Assembly (NCBI RefSeq): GCF_002551815.1 | Contig: NZ_NVPR01000046.1 | Location: forward strand, 5,609 to 53,671 | Origin: Bacillus sp. AFS098217 | Lineage (GTDB): Bacteria; Bacillota; Bacilli; Bacillales; Bacillaceae_G | Direction of reading: 5' to 3' | DNA length: 48,063 bases | Part shown: positions 40,734-48,063 of the stretch, piece after piece | How the letters are laid out: each line of letters begins with the position of its first letter | Numbering within the stretch: position 1 is the stretch's first letter | Made by a program: the position numbers and the translations under genes | The notes under the pieces: generated by a model | Databases searched by the model: none | Told to the model about the DNA's origin: nothing | What the model saw: only the letters and a program-made list of their open reading frames with translations

Positions 40734-42536
40734 CTATGAGCTAACTTCTATCTGTGTTCCTAATAGATTACTAAACACACCTTTTCTTTCCTTTGCTAAT
40801 TGACTAAATGCTCCTCTTTGAACGATTTCTCCCTGGTCTAATACAATAACCTGATTAGCATTTCGTATCGTTGATAAACGATGAGCAATCACGATAATGG
40901 TCATCGTTCCCTTTAATCTTTCTAACGCAGCTTGAATTTTCGCTTCATTTTCAGTATCTAACGCACTTGTTGCCTCATCTAACACTAAAATGGATGGTTT
41001 TCGTAAAATTGCCCGTGCTAATACAAGTCGCTGTCGTTCTCCCCCAGAAAGTCTGATCCCGCGATCTCCAATGAATGTGTCAAGCCCCTGCGGAAGCCTT
41101 CTTACAAATTCAGCAGCTGCAGAAAACTCCAGTACCTCCCAAATTTGTTCTTCGCTTGCATTTGGTTCAATCATCAACAAATTTTCTCTTATACTTGCAT
41201 TAAATAGAAAGGGATCTTGCGGAACATAACTAATGGACCTCCTTAATGACAATAAATTATTACTTGTAAGAGGGCTACCATCTATTAGTACTTGCCCTTT
41301 TTCCGGCTGCATAAGTCCCATTAAAATATCAATTAACGTACTTTTTCCTGCCCCTGAGCGTCCGACAATGGCTGTCATACTCTTGGTTGGAATTTGTAAA
41401 TGAATATTTTGAAGGGCATATACAGATTCCTTCTGATTATAGCGAAAATAAATATTCCTACATTCAATCCCTTTTTCTATAAATATCGGTTTTACATATT
41501 TATGCTGTTGGTTCACATCTTGTATTTCAATTACTTTATTGCATTCCTCCCGTAATTCCAATAAAGACTTAAAAGCAGGAATACTTGCAGCAAGTTGCTC
41601 TAGATTAGACTGAACCCCTGTAAATCTTGGCCATAGCCTTGAAAAAATGAGAATGATTAATAATAATTGCTCTGATTGTGCATGAAACAACGTTACAGAT
41701 AAAAATATAAAAGATGCAATTAAAACGGCCAAGGAAATTTTATAAAAAACTTGAGAATTTGACCTTATTTCCATATATTCCATTTGTTCATTATTCATTT
41801 TTTCTGTTAAAGAACGAAACCAAGTTAGACGTGATGCTTCTAAAGTATTACTTTTAATGTCTTTCATTCCGTTAAAATGGTCCGTTATACCAGCAAGATA
41901 ATTTTGTGCTAATTCTGAAGTTTTACTCCCTAGTATTCGTGCTTTTTTAATAAAAATACGAGAAGCAAATGAGAATACCAATCCGAATAACAAAACAAAT
42001 ATAGTTATTTGGGGAGATAATAAAAACGCAAACCCAACCTGTATGAAAGTAAAAAGGATAGAAGCTAACAATTGTAAAATAAGATTAATTCCGTAGCTAA
42101 CACGAGCTAATTCTGTAGTTAATGCATTTATAAGATCCGTTTTCCTTTTTTCTAGAAAAAAACTCCATTTTGCTTGTAAAATCAAACTATATGTTTCCAA
42201 CCTTAACTTCCGAGTAAAGTCTTGTTGCGTTTTCGCATCCCTTAAGGTTATATTTCTTTGTAATAGACTTTGACTAATCACCAGTAATATATATATACCT
42301 AAAATAAGAGGTAAGCTCGTTATTTCAGGAAAATCCTTTAAAATTTCAAAAACAGGTGCACTAAGAGAATTTCCTCCCTCTATATTGACAATTCCACTCA
42401 TACTTATCATAGGAATTAATAAAATAATTCCTATCCCTTCAAGTAAACTAATTAAAACCATTCCAAAAAGATTCATATACAGGATTTTCCCTGCAGAAGA
42501 GTATAATTGCTTCATGAAATATATAATATGTTTCAT
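40734..42536 (-). CDS. Lasso-peptide ABC exporter (D)
   Basis: A 600-residue exporter subunit with six helices (residues 1-320) and an ATPase: Walker A GRSGAGKST, signature LSGGERQR, Walker B ILVLDEATSALD, switch His IVIAHRLS. In lasso clusters this protein exports the mature peptide and often gives self-immunity. The start at 42536 has GGGGGG seven bases before it; an upstream ATG in the same frame is not supported and would overlap the nucleotidyltransferase gene. It is the last gene of the cluster. Confidence 0.9.
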   Translation of the reverse strand: MKHIIYFMKQLYSSAGKILYMNLFGMVLISLLEGIGIILLIPMISMSGIVNIEGGNSLSAPVFEILKDFPEITSLPLILGIYILLVISQSLLQRNITLRDAKTQQDFTRKLRLETYSLILQAKWSFFLEKRKTDLINALTTELARVSYGINLILQLLASILFTFIQVGFAFLLSPQITIFVLLFGLVFSFASRIFIKKARILGSKTSELAQNYLAGITDHFNGMKDIKSNTLEASRLTWFRSLTEKMNNEQMEYMEIRSNSQVFYKISLAVLIASFIFLSVTLFHAQSEQLLLIILIFSRLWPRFTGVQSNLEQLAASIPAFKSLLELREECNKVIEIQDVNQQHKYVKPIFIEKGIECRNIYFRYNQKESVYALQNIHLQIPTKSMTAIVGRSGAGKSTLIDILMGLMQPEKGQVLIDGSPLTSNNLLSLRRSISYVPQDPFLFNASIRENLLMIEPNASEEQIWEVLEFSAAAEFVRRLPQGLDTFIGDRGIRLSGGERQRLVLARAILRKPSILVLDEATSALDTENEAKIQAALERLKGTMTIIVIAHRLSTIRNANQVIVLDQGEIVQRGAFSQLAKERKGVFSNLLGTQIEVSS

Positions 42537-42546
42537 TGGGTCCCCC

Positions 42547-43734
42547 CTATAGCACAGCAATCTTCCTTGTTTTCCTCCAAAGACATAGAAACGGACGTAA
42601 AGGAAAATACAAAAAATGAAGAGATTTAGGTAACGGTAATGTTTTAGCATCAATTGGATAAGGATAAAGTTGACTCATAATAAATACAATCTTCTGCTGA
42701 TTAGACATCAACGAAAATAAATGGCGACTATGGTACGTAGCAACTTCTTTAGGAACAGGATCTGTATGTAAATTAATCATTTGTTTGAAATAAAACAGAG
42801 CTTCTTTCGCTAGTTGTTTTGAACATTTATTGGCTAATAATCCTACCATTCTTTCATTTAGCGATGTATGCAGCAATTGAGATGCTAAAATTAATGCTTG
42901 TCCCCCTAAATGAAGCATTTGATATTTTCTTAGTAACTTATTAATCTCATCCCATTTAAGATCTTGATTGACAATTTGTTTTATATCTACTAACCAGCGT
43001 AATCTGGACCAACCGTGTCTTGCTCCATGAGAAGCAAGAAATAAAAATAAGTCTTCACTTCCTAACATATATACAGAATCATCCATAAGTGTACTTTTTC
43101 TCTTTCGATCCCAGAGCTCTTCAAACCCAGGTTCCTTCCCTGGACCAGGATTTAGCCTCCAATGAAGTTCAAGTTTGATCCGCTTTGTTGGATGGAAAAA
43201 TGTTATATGATGATGTCTCCATTTCCAATCATTTAATATCGTTTGAATATAATCATCTTTCACATATCCCTGCTCTAAAAGAAGTTTTTCTGCTTTTTCT
43301 AGATTAGAAATAGGAATAAGGATATCCAAGTCGCAGGATGTTCGCAGGGAAATATCTCCGTATAGATCCTGCGACAGTACAGGTCCTTTTAAAAAAAGAG
43401 TACGAATCTCATTTACGTTAAATAATTTACTTACTTGTTCCATTTCAGCACTTAAATGAAGCATTTGAAACGTATTTTTTTTGAATGTTACATACAGATT
43501 TTGAACAACATGGGAAGGAATCAGTTTCTCATCCACCTCTTTGAGCTTACGATAAATCAATGGATAAACACGGTGATGCATAGTTAGTTCAAGAAATACA
43601 TTCCAATCAATGTCCGTAAACCATTCATGACTGTGTGCTGGTATGATATCATCATCTTGTAACTTCAAAATTTCAAAAATAAGTTTTAATTCCTTAGACA
43701 TAAATTCCAAATTGAGACTAAAATCATTCCCCAT
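42547..43734 (-). CDS. Lasso-associated nucleotidyltransferase-family protein (N)
   Basis: A 395-residue protein of the NTP_transf_5 type. FLKGPVLSQDLYGDISLRTS followed by CDLDILI (Asp135 and Asp137) gives the KG and DxD elements of the nucleotidyltransferase core, which bind metal and nucleotide. From memory, related genes occur in Firmicute lasso clusters with a kinase; one reported member (pseudomycoidin cluster) adds sugar to the phosphorylated tail. The same role here is inferred. The start is supported by AAAGGAG; it overlaps B2 by 11 bp. Confidence 0.8.
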   Translation of the reverse strand: MGNDFSLNLEFMSKELKLIFEILKLQDDDIIPAHSHEWFTDIDWNVFLELTMHHRVYPLIYRKLKEVDEKLIPSHVVQNLYVTFKKNTFQMLHLSAEMEQVSKLFNVNEIRTLFLKGPVLSQDLYGDISLRTSCDLDILIPISNLEKAEKLLLEQGYVKDDYIQTILNDWKWRHHHITFFHPTKRIKLELHWRLNPGPGKEPGFEELWDRKRKSTLMDDSVYMLGSEDLFLFLASHGARHGWSRLRWLVDIKQIVNQDLKWDEINKLLRKYQMLHLGGQALILASQLLHTSLNERMVGLLANKCSKQLAKEALFYFKQMINLHTDPVPKEVATYHSRHLFSLMSNQQKIVFIMSQLYPYPIDAKTLPLPKSLHFLYFPLRPFLCLWRKTRKIAVL

Positions 43735-44212
43735 TGTATTCTCCTTTAATCGTTTCCGCGTGTATCCTTTTTGCAAATGTTCCAACGACAGTGAATTTCC
43801 CCATTCCTTCCGACCCAGTAACATAAAAAGAACCACTACGTAACCATGCATGCGCAATTAATTTCCCACTATTATCTTTAGCAGTTCCTAAGTAAAGGGT
43901 GCTCTCAATTTGCCGTTTCTCGAGCATTTTCATCCCAGCTATAGCTTTAACAAGGCATTGGCTTTCCCAAAAAGTATAACGGCTCATAATAGATATGGCC
44001 TGGGACACATTCTTTAGTATCTTCCTGTGTGATGATTGAATATGAATAAAAGATGTTTCATCCATGTAATCTCCTAAAGAAGGTGCAACTTTAGCAAATG
44101 TTATATTTTTTAGAACACGGGCCCACCCTAAAAAAAGAAACGCCTCTAAAAACAAAAACTTTGTTTTCGTATCCAGCGATAAAAATAGCCTTAGCCTTTT
44201 CACAATATTCAT
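43724..44212 (-). CDS. Lasso leader peptidase (B2), transglutaminase-like
   Basis: A 162-residue protein of the lasso B2 family. Cys86 in SQCLVKAIAGMKML and His121 in IAHAWLRSGSFY form the catalytic pair of the transglutaminase fold; the usual Asp/Glu after AHAW is not obvious. It cleaves the leader after Met19 of the precursor in cooperation with B1. N-terminal helices (FLFLEAFLFLGWARVL) resemble those of other B2 proteins. It lies 36 bp after B1 and overlaps the nucleotidyltransferase gene. Confidence 0.9.
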   Translation of the reverse strand: MNIVKRLRLFLSLDTKTKFLFLEAFLFLGWARVLKNITFAKVAPSLGDYMDETSFIHIQSSHRKILKNVSQAISIMSRYTFWESQCLVKAIAGMKMLEKRQIESTLYLGTAKDNSGKLIAHAWLRSGSFYVTGSEGMGKFTVVGTFAKRIHAETIKGEYNGE

Positions 44213-44248
44213 TATTCCCTTCCTAACAGTTCTATAAAAAATATGAAC

Positions 44249-44551
44249 CTATTTAGGCTGATCTTTAATATAAATTAAACCTTCTTGAAACAAACACTCT
44301 AAAAAGGAAAGAACTTGTTCTTCACAATCTATTTGTTTTATATTATATTTGGATAATAATGTAGTAACTAACTGAGTAACCATAATTGGATTTTCAATAA
44401 GATCCCATATCTCTCCCCCTATTTCACCCAAATTATAATACTTTCCTTTTTGGACATTTAGCATAACCTTTTCTCCATCCATATCGCTTACTATATTTCC
44501 TTTACTTTGTACAATTTTACATTCTAGCGAAACTTCTCTTATATGAACCAT
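44249..44551 (-). CDS. Lasso leader-binding protein (B1), PqqD-like RRE
   Basis: A 100-residue PqqD-like RiPP recognition element. MLNVQKGKYYNLGEIGGEIW, DLIENP and QVLSFLECLFQEGLI are the winged-helix and beta-sheet pattern of PqqD proteins. It binds the leader (Trp5-x-x-Pro8-x-Leu10 in the precursor) and delivers it to B2. AAGGGAG lies eight bases before the ATG. It overlaps the kinase gene by 35 bp. Confidence 0.9.
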   Translation of the reverse strand: MVHIREVSLECKIVQSKGNIVSDMDGEKVMLNVQKGKYYNLGEIGGEIWDLIENPIMVTQLVTTLLSKYNIKQIDCEEQVLSFLECLFQEGLIYIKDQPK

Positions 44552-45485
44552 CTGTCATACTCCCTTTCTGTATAGAATTTAAAATAACCTGTACAAGTTC
44601 GTGAGCTGTAAAGCGTGAAGTTGGACGCTTTAATTGAAACATTTCAATTCCACTTGCAACATTGGAAGAAGTTTCAAAATGCCATTCCATCAATCCTAAT
44701 CTTGAAAGTAAAGAGTTCCGATATGTATGGCAAAATAATGTATGCAAACGTGTAAGCCCTTCAATTCGAATCATTTCAATGCCCGCACTCTCTGTTGTCA
44801 CTAGCTCGATAACACCTGCAAGAGGTAATGGATCTGTGAAAAATTGAGAAGTTACAGGAACAGCATACTTCGTTTCTCTTTCAAACAACGGATGATACTG
44901 TGCTATTTCCATTCCAAACTCATTTAAGCTTTCTTGCCATAGTTTTTGTTGAGGATAAGACGGATGCACCATCGGAACATTCTCACATAAAAAAGACACA
45001 GCAACTATGTCATCACTTAAAAGCTGATATCCTTTGCTTAAAAATGCCGAGGCAAGGGTTGATTTTCCAGCCCCTGAATCCCCAATCAAAGCATAAGCTT
45101 TTCCGTTTATAGCGATTACACTTCCATGTAGTGGAAGTACCTTTCGTTGCATTAAAAGTGCTCCCATACAAGTTCCTAAAATATAAAGACGTATTTTGTC
45201 TTCTTTCGCCTCTGGCACAGGTGAAAAAACAATTCTTTCACCTGCCTGTATTGAAAATATAGCAGTATGAGGAACTTGAAACATTACTACATCATCTTCC
45301 ACTACGAATGTTTTTTGCTGCGCTGCGTTATATTTACTCCATTTCTCCGATAAATCAGCAATTTCAACTTTAATATCTGCTATATCTTTCTGTTCATTCA
45401 TTCGAGGTAATTCTGGTAGAGGAATTTCACTTACTATTTTTAATCCAAAAGCTTTATATAACACAATACTCATAGAATCTATCAT
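44517..45485 (-). CDS. Lasso tail kinase (K), HPr-kinase-like
   Basis: A 322-residue protein related to HPr kinase/phosphorylase. Walker A GDSGAGKST lies near residues 135-143, PLHGS with a conserved His near 120 and LLSDDIVAV with the acidic pair near 158-159. In paeninodin-type clusters this kinase phosphorylates the C-terminal Ser of the precursor. The ATG at 45485 (MIDSMSIVLYK) is chosen because GGAG is eight bases upstream, whereas a GTG three codons earlier is too close. An 11-bp hairpin lies between it and the precursor gene. Confidence 0.88.
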   Translation of the reverse strand: MIDSMSIVLYKAFGLKIVSEIPLPELPRMNEQKDIADIKVEIADLSEKWSKYNAAQQKTFVVEDDVVMFQVPHTAIFSIQAGERIVFSPVPEAKEDKIRLYILGTCMGALLMQRKVLPLHGSVIAINGKAYALIGDSGAGKSTLASAFLSKGYQLLSDDIVAVSFLCENVPMVHPSYPQQKLWQESLNEFGMEIAQYHPLFERETKYAVPVTSQFFTDPLPLAGVIELVTTESAGIEMIRIEGLTRLHTLFCHTYRNSLLSRLGLMEWHFETSSNVASGIEMFQLKRPTSRFTAHELVQVILNSIQKGSMTDGSYKRSFARM

Positions 45486-45516
45486 CGTCTTCACTCCGTA
45501 TTGTCAAAAAGTTATT

Positions 45517-45559
45517 TTTAAAGCTCTCATATAATCTAAAGCTATATAAGAGCTTTAAA
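45517..45559 (-). promoter_or_regulatory. Hairpin between precursor and kinase genes
   Basis: TTTAAAGCTCT (45517-45527) and AGAGCTTTAAA (45549-45559) are 11-bp perfect arms with a 21-base loop, followed on the minus strand by AATAACTTTTT. It may be a leaky terminator or mRNA stabiliser that raises precursor levels relative to the downstream enzymes. Confidence 0.55.
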
Positions 45560-45572
45560 TGTTTCTAATGAC

Positions 45573-45698
45573 TTAACTATACTTTACTGGATCATCCGGA
45601 TCAGGTTGAACAGCATCAGGAAGTTTATGCCCAGGTCCAGCCATAGTCATATTGATGTCAAGTACTTCTAATACAGGTTGCTCCCATTCCTTTTTCAT
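45573..45698 (-). CDS. Lasso peptide precursor (A), paeninodin-like
   Basis: A 41-residue precursor with a near-perfect ribosome site (AAGGAGGTGAT seven bases before ATG). The leader is MKKEWEQPVLEVLDINMTM, with Trp5-x-x-Pro8-x-Leu10 for B1 binding and the required Thr at -2. The 22-residue core begins with the ring AGPGHKLPD, closing Ala1 to the side chain of Asp9, and ends VKYS. The AGPG start, Asp9 and QPDPD tail segment match paeninodin. The terminal Ser22 is the expected target of the adjacent kinase. It lies 14 bp after the cyclase gene. Confidence 0.93.
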   Translation of the reverse strand: MKKEWEQPVLEVLDINMTMAGPGHKLPDAVQPDPDDPVKYS

Positions 45699-45712
45699 AA
45701 TATCACCTCCTT

Positions 45713-47650
45713 TCAAATAGACCTTTTTATGAATCGATAGAAAATTAGGCTGCGCATTAAAATTCTAAAGTCTAGATCAAATGCGTATTCTGGCCGTGGT
45801 TCTCTACGAATTTTTGAAATTGCATTTTTAATTACTTCTACATTTAAAAATTCGGAAATTATAGGATCTACGCTAAGCTGTTGAAGTTCCTCAATAAATT
45901 CATTCCAAAAAGGAGCCATACGATAAACACCATCTGCACCTTGAACACCTCGAACTCGTTGATTTAATCTCACTTTATCAGGAAGAAAATTTTTGGTTGC
46001 TCTTCGAATAAGTGCCCTATCTAACCCGTTTTGAACGTACTGTTCTTCCGGAACTGACAAACAAAATTGAATCATCCGTAAATCATTTGTAGGATCACGA
46101 TCCCATAAAGCATAGCGTAACGATAATTTCGTTTCATATGTCCCATTTATGCTCCAATAATATGGTTTTTCAAACTGTTCTCTTTTCATGTCATATGCAC
46201 TTGAGATAGATGCACCTGTTATATCAATCTCCTTCTCTTTGAGTCTATCGAAAACATTCATTTTTCTTGCAAATTCTGGATTAATAATTACAGGAAAAAT
46301 ACTTTGTTCTTCTGGCGAAAGTAACTGATTCAAAAATGGAAATGCTTTTTTTCTTACTACCGCGAAAACACGTGATTTTTTTACTCCTATATTTCTACTA
46401 TATAAATGTAATTCGCGAAAAAAGCGCATCAAATGTAGTTTTTTCAAAAGCATCGCTTGGTAATCTAAAACAGGCCCCCACGATACTGTCCAATTGCCCC
46501 TTTGTCCACTGAGTAGTACACCTATTCCCTGCCGGGAGGCTTTTTCATAAACTCCACTCAGCCAAAAAGTATTCTCAAAGAATTTATATGGCATCTCCAT
46601 TGTTTCTAGCCAATCATCAACTTCTGATAGTGGACTTCTCTCTGGCAATTCCAAATAATAATCCTTTATATTTCCTACATGCTGTACAGTTGATTGAATA
46701 AATGGTCTTTCATCAGCTACTCTACCTTTGTGAGTCCAATCTACAAATCCGTCTACCGGGACATAGCTAAACGTATGTAATTGTTTATTTTCAGCCCGTA
46801 AATCTCTTGCAGCGAAACCAACGACAGAACCCGAATCCAGCCCCCCACTCAAATGAGCCCCTACTTGATGATGCGTGCGTAAACGTGCCTTAACTGCACT
46901 GCGATATACATCCCGAAACGCTTCCTCATACTCTCTATTTGATTTAAGTCGAAGCATTTCTCCATTAGTTGGTGTATAATATCGTGAAAATGTCACTTTA
47001 CCTTCCTTTACCAAAATAGTGTGTGATGGAGGGACCTGCTCTATATATTTATAGACTGTTAAAAACGGATCTACTGATTCAAAATTAACGGGTATAGCTA
47101 AAAATTCAGCAAGCCACTGTTCATTCAATGTTTTTTTGATATAGGGAAGAGTAAACAATGGATTTATAATTGTACAAAAAGCAAATTGTTTCTCACCACG
47201 GTAAAAATACAATGTCCGACTACCAGAGAAATCTCTCGCCCCAAAAAGGGTTTGCTTTTTCTCATCCCAAATCATAAAGGCAAAATCACCAACCAAGTGC
47301 TTTGGAGCCGCTTCTCCCCATTTTTGATAAGTAAGTAAAATCAGCTCACTATCTGTCATATTCTTTCTGTCTGCATAATCCACTTGTAATTTTTCAAATA
47401 ACTCATTACGATTATCAATAATAGCATCTGCCGTAATCGCCAGTTGCTTCTCATAATTATAAAAGGGCAATTGCTCTCCAACGGACTGTGGTGTAATCCA
47501 TTGGGCATGACACCCAAGGAAAGCATTATTTTTATGCCATATTTGAACATCATCGGCAGGATACTTTTGTAAATGATTCATCAATCTTGTGCCGTGTTCA
47601 ATCGATATGCTCTCTTCATTAAAATGAATAATACCTGTTATAGCACTCAT
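45713..47650 (-). CDS. Lasso peptide cyclase (C), asparagine-synthetase-like
   Basis: A 645-residue protein that adenylates the side chain of Asp9 and joins it to the N-terminal amine of the core. The N-terminal Ntn domain (MSAITGIIHF) lacks the glutaminase Cys, which is replaced by Ser2, as expected because no ammonia is needed. The synthetase domain has the ATP-pyrophosphatase loop AHLSGGLDSGS near residues 266-275. GGGAGGAG precedes the ATG. It is the first gene of the cluster, unlike clusters that start with A. Confidence 0.93.
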   Translation of the reverse strand: MSAITGIIHFNEESISIEHGTRLMNHLQKYPADDVQIWHKNNAFLGCHAQWITPQSVGEQLPFYNYEKQLAITADAIIDNRNELFEKLQVDYADRKNMTDSELILLTYQKWGEAAPKHLVGDFAFMIWDEKKQTLFGARDFSGSRTLYFYRGEKQFAFCTIINPLFTLPYIKKTLNEQWLAEFLAIPVNFESVDPFLTVYKYIEQVPPSHTILVKEGKVTFSRYYTPTNGEMLRLKSNREYEEAFRDVYRSAVKARLRTHHQVGAHLSGGLDSGSVVGFAARDLRAENKQLHTFSYVPVDGFVDWTHKGRVADERPFIQSTVQHVGNIKDYYLELPERSPLSEVDDWLETMEMPYKFFENTFWLSGVYEKASRQGIGVLLSGQRGNWTVSWGPVLDYQAMLLKKLHLMRFFRELHLYSRNIGVKKSRVFAVVRKKAFPFLNQLLSPEEQSIFPVIINPEFARKMNVFDRLKEKEIDITGASISSAYDMKREQFEKPYYWSINGTYETKLSLRYALWDRDPTNDLRMIQFCLSVPEEQYVQNGLDRALIRRATKNFLPDKVRLNQRVRGVQGADGVYRMAPFWNEFIEELQQLSVDPIISEFLNVEVIKNAISKIRREPRPEYAFDLDFRILMRSLIFYRFIKRSI

Positions 47651-47754
47651 TTTCTCCTCCCATTACGTAACAAGTAAGTACAAGTTCTCTTTTATATATT
47701 TATTTCATTCAACATGTTTTTCCTTACTATAGAATCAACATTCAATATTCACTT

Positions 47755-47788
47755 ACCAATATCGTTCTATTTAAAGAACAATATTGGT
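47755..47788. repeat. Inverted repeat upstream of the lasso cyclase
   Basis: ACCAATAT and GTTCT (47755-47768, one unpaired C) pair with AGAAC and ATATTGGT (47775-47788, one unpaired A) around a 6-base loop. It lies about 105 bp before the cyclase ATG and may be an operator or a terminator for transcription entering from outside. Confidence 0.6.
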
Positions 47789-47921
47789 TATGTCAATACC
47801 TGATCAATTAAATAACCCGATTTACTATTACTAGTTATTTCTTCTATAGATAAGATTATATATAAGTTAAAGCTATCATTATATCTTTTTTATGTCAATG
47901 AACCATCAGTACTTTTAACCA

Positions 47922-47971
47922 ACATTTTCCATAGATAAGTTCATTATAATGAACTTATCTATGGAAAATGT
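47922..47971. repeat. Perfect 50-bp palindrome
   Basis: Bases 47922-47946 are the exact reverse complement of 47947-47971 with no loop. Neither strand has a T-run after it, so it is not a typical terminator. It may be a binding site, a cruciform-forming element or the end of a mobile unit. Confidence 0.9.
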
Positions 47972-48027
47972 ATGATTCGAATATTTATTCATTTGAGTAC
48001 TCTCATTAATAAAAAAACTATCTATAT

Positions 48028-48050
48028 AAATCCCTGCTATGCAGAATAAA
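48028..48050. repeat. 23-bp repeat, right copy (inverted relative to 1-23)
   Basis: Reverse complement of bases 1-23 except one base. See the left copy. Confidence 0.5.
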
Positions 48051-48063
48051 AAGTAACCTACAC

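Larger units (their letters stand above)
47651..48063. other. Region upstream of the lasso operon
   Basis: About 410 bp without a supported gene. It holds the presumed lasso promoter (no convincing -35/-10 pair, so activation may be needed), a hairpin at 47755-47788, a perfect 50-bp palindrome at 47922-47971 and the right copy of the window-end repeat. Confidence 0.6.

Overview
The window looks like chromosomal DNA of the Bacillus cereus group. The genes have AT-rich codon use, strong AGGAGG-type ribosome sites and frequent TTG/GTG starts. Gene neighbourhoods match Bacillus: hutPHUIG, the yne region (ynzC/yneB/lexA, tkt, sirA, yneF, ccdA, ccdC, yneK) and two copies of a dispersed intergenic repeat. 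I see no rRNA, tRNA, CRISPR array, intact insertion sequence or prophage. Species cannot be fixed from the sequence alone.

Layout. 1-6.0 kb: histidine-utilisation operon hutP-H-U-I-G on the minus strand, with a promoter overlapped by a CcpA (cre) site and a HutP-type attenuator between hutP and hutH. 6.2-15.3 kb: mixed single genes, namely a ribbon-helix-helix/methyltransferase fusion, a possible small exported peptide, a DJ-1/PfpI protein, a YneK-like protein, CcdC and CcdA for cytochrome c maturation, an EamA transporter, a LysR regulator beside a relic of lrgB, and a Nudix hydrolase. 15.5-20.1 kb: membrane proteins (DUF2238, TauE-like, a 39-residue protein, a NERD protein, an excalibur-domain protein). 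20.1-26.6 kb: a heterodimeric ABC exporter, yneF, sirA and transketolase. 26.9-32.1 kb: phosphonate-type transporter phnDCEE, divergent from a 5'-nucleotidase-like phosphatase, with PhoP-box-like repeats between them. 32.2-35.6 kb: ynzC, yneB and lexA with a LexA box, then a PadR/HAAS/DUF4097 operon. 36.2-40.6 kb: a MoxR/DUF58/transglutaminase operon. 40.7-47.7 kb: a lasso-peptide biosynthesis operon.

The lasso operon is the most notable system. Transcribed from high to low coordinates it reads cyclase (C), precursor (A, a 41-residue gene at 45573-45698), HPr-kinase-like tail kinase (K), PqqD-like leader-binding protein (B1), transglutaminase-like leader protease (B2), nucleotidyltransferase (N) and ABC exporter (D). 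The core peptide begins AGPG, has Asp at position 9 for an Ala1-Asp9 ring, and ends in Ser. This makes it a paeninodin-type lasso peptide whose C-terminal Ser is the expected kinase target; the nucleotidyltransferase may extend the phosphate. Upstream of the operon lie a 34-bp hairpin and a perfect 50-bp palindrome.

Other second-look items are the PhoP-like repeat array, a promoter followed by alternative RNA pairings upstream of the MoxR operon, a possible exported signalling peptide at 7408-7533, a GC-rich structured patch at 13.0-13.1 kb, and a 23-bp inverted repeat at the two ends of the window.
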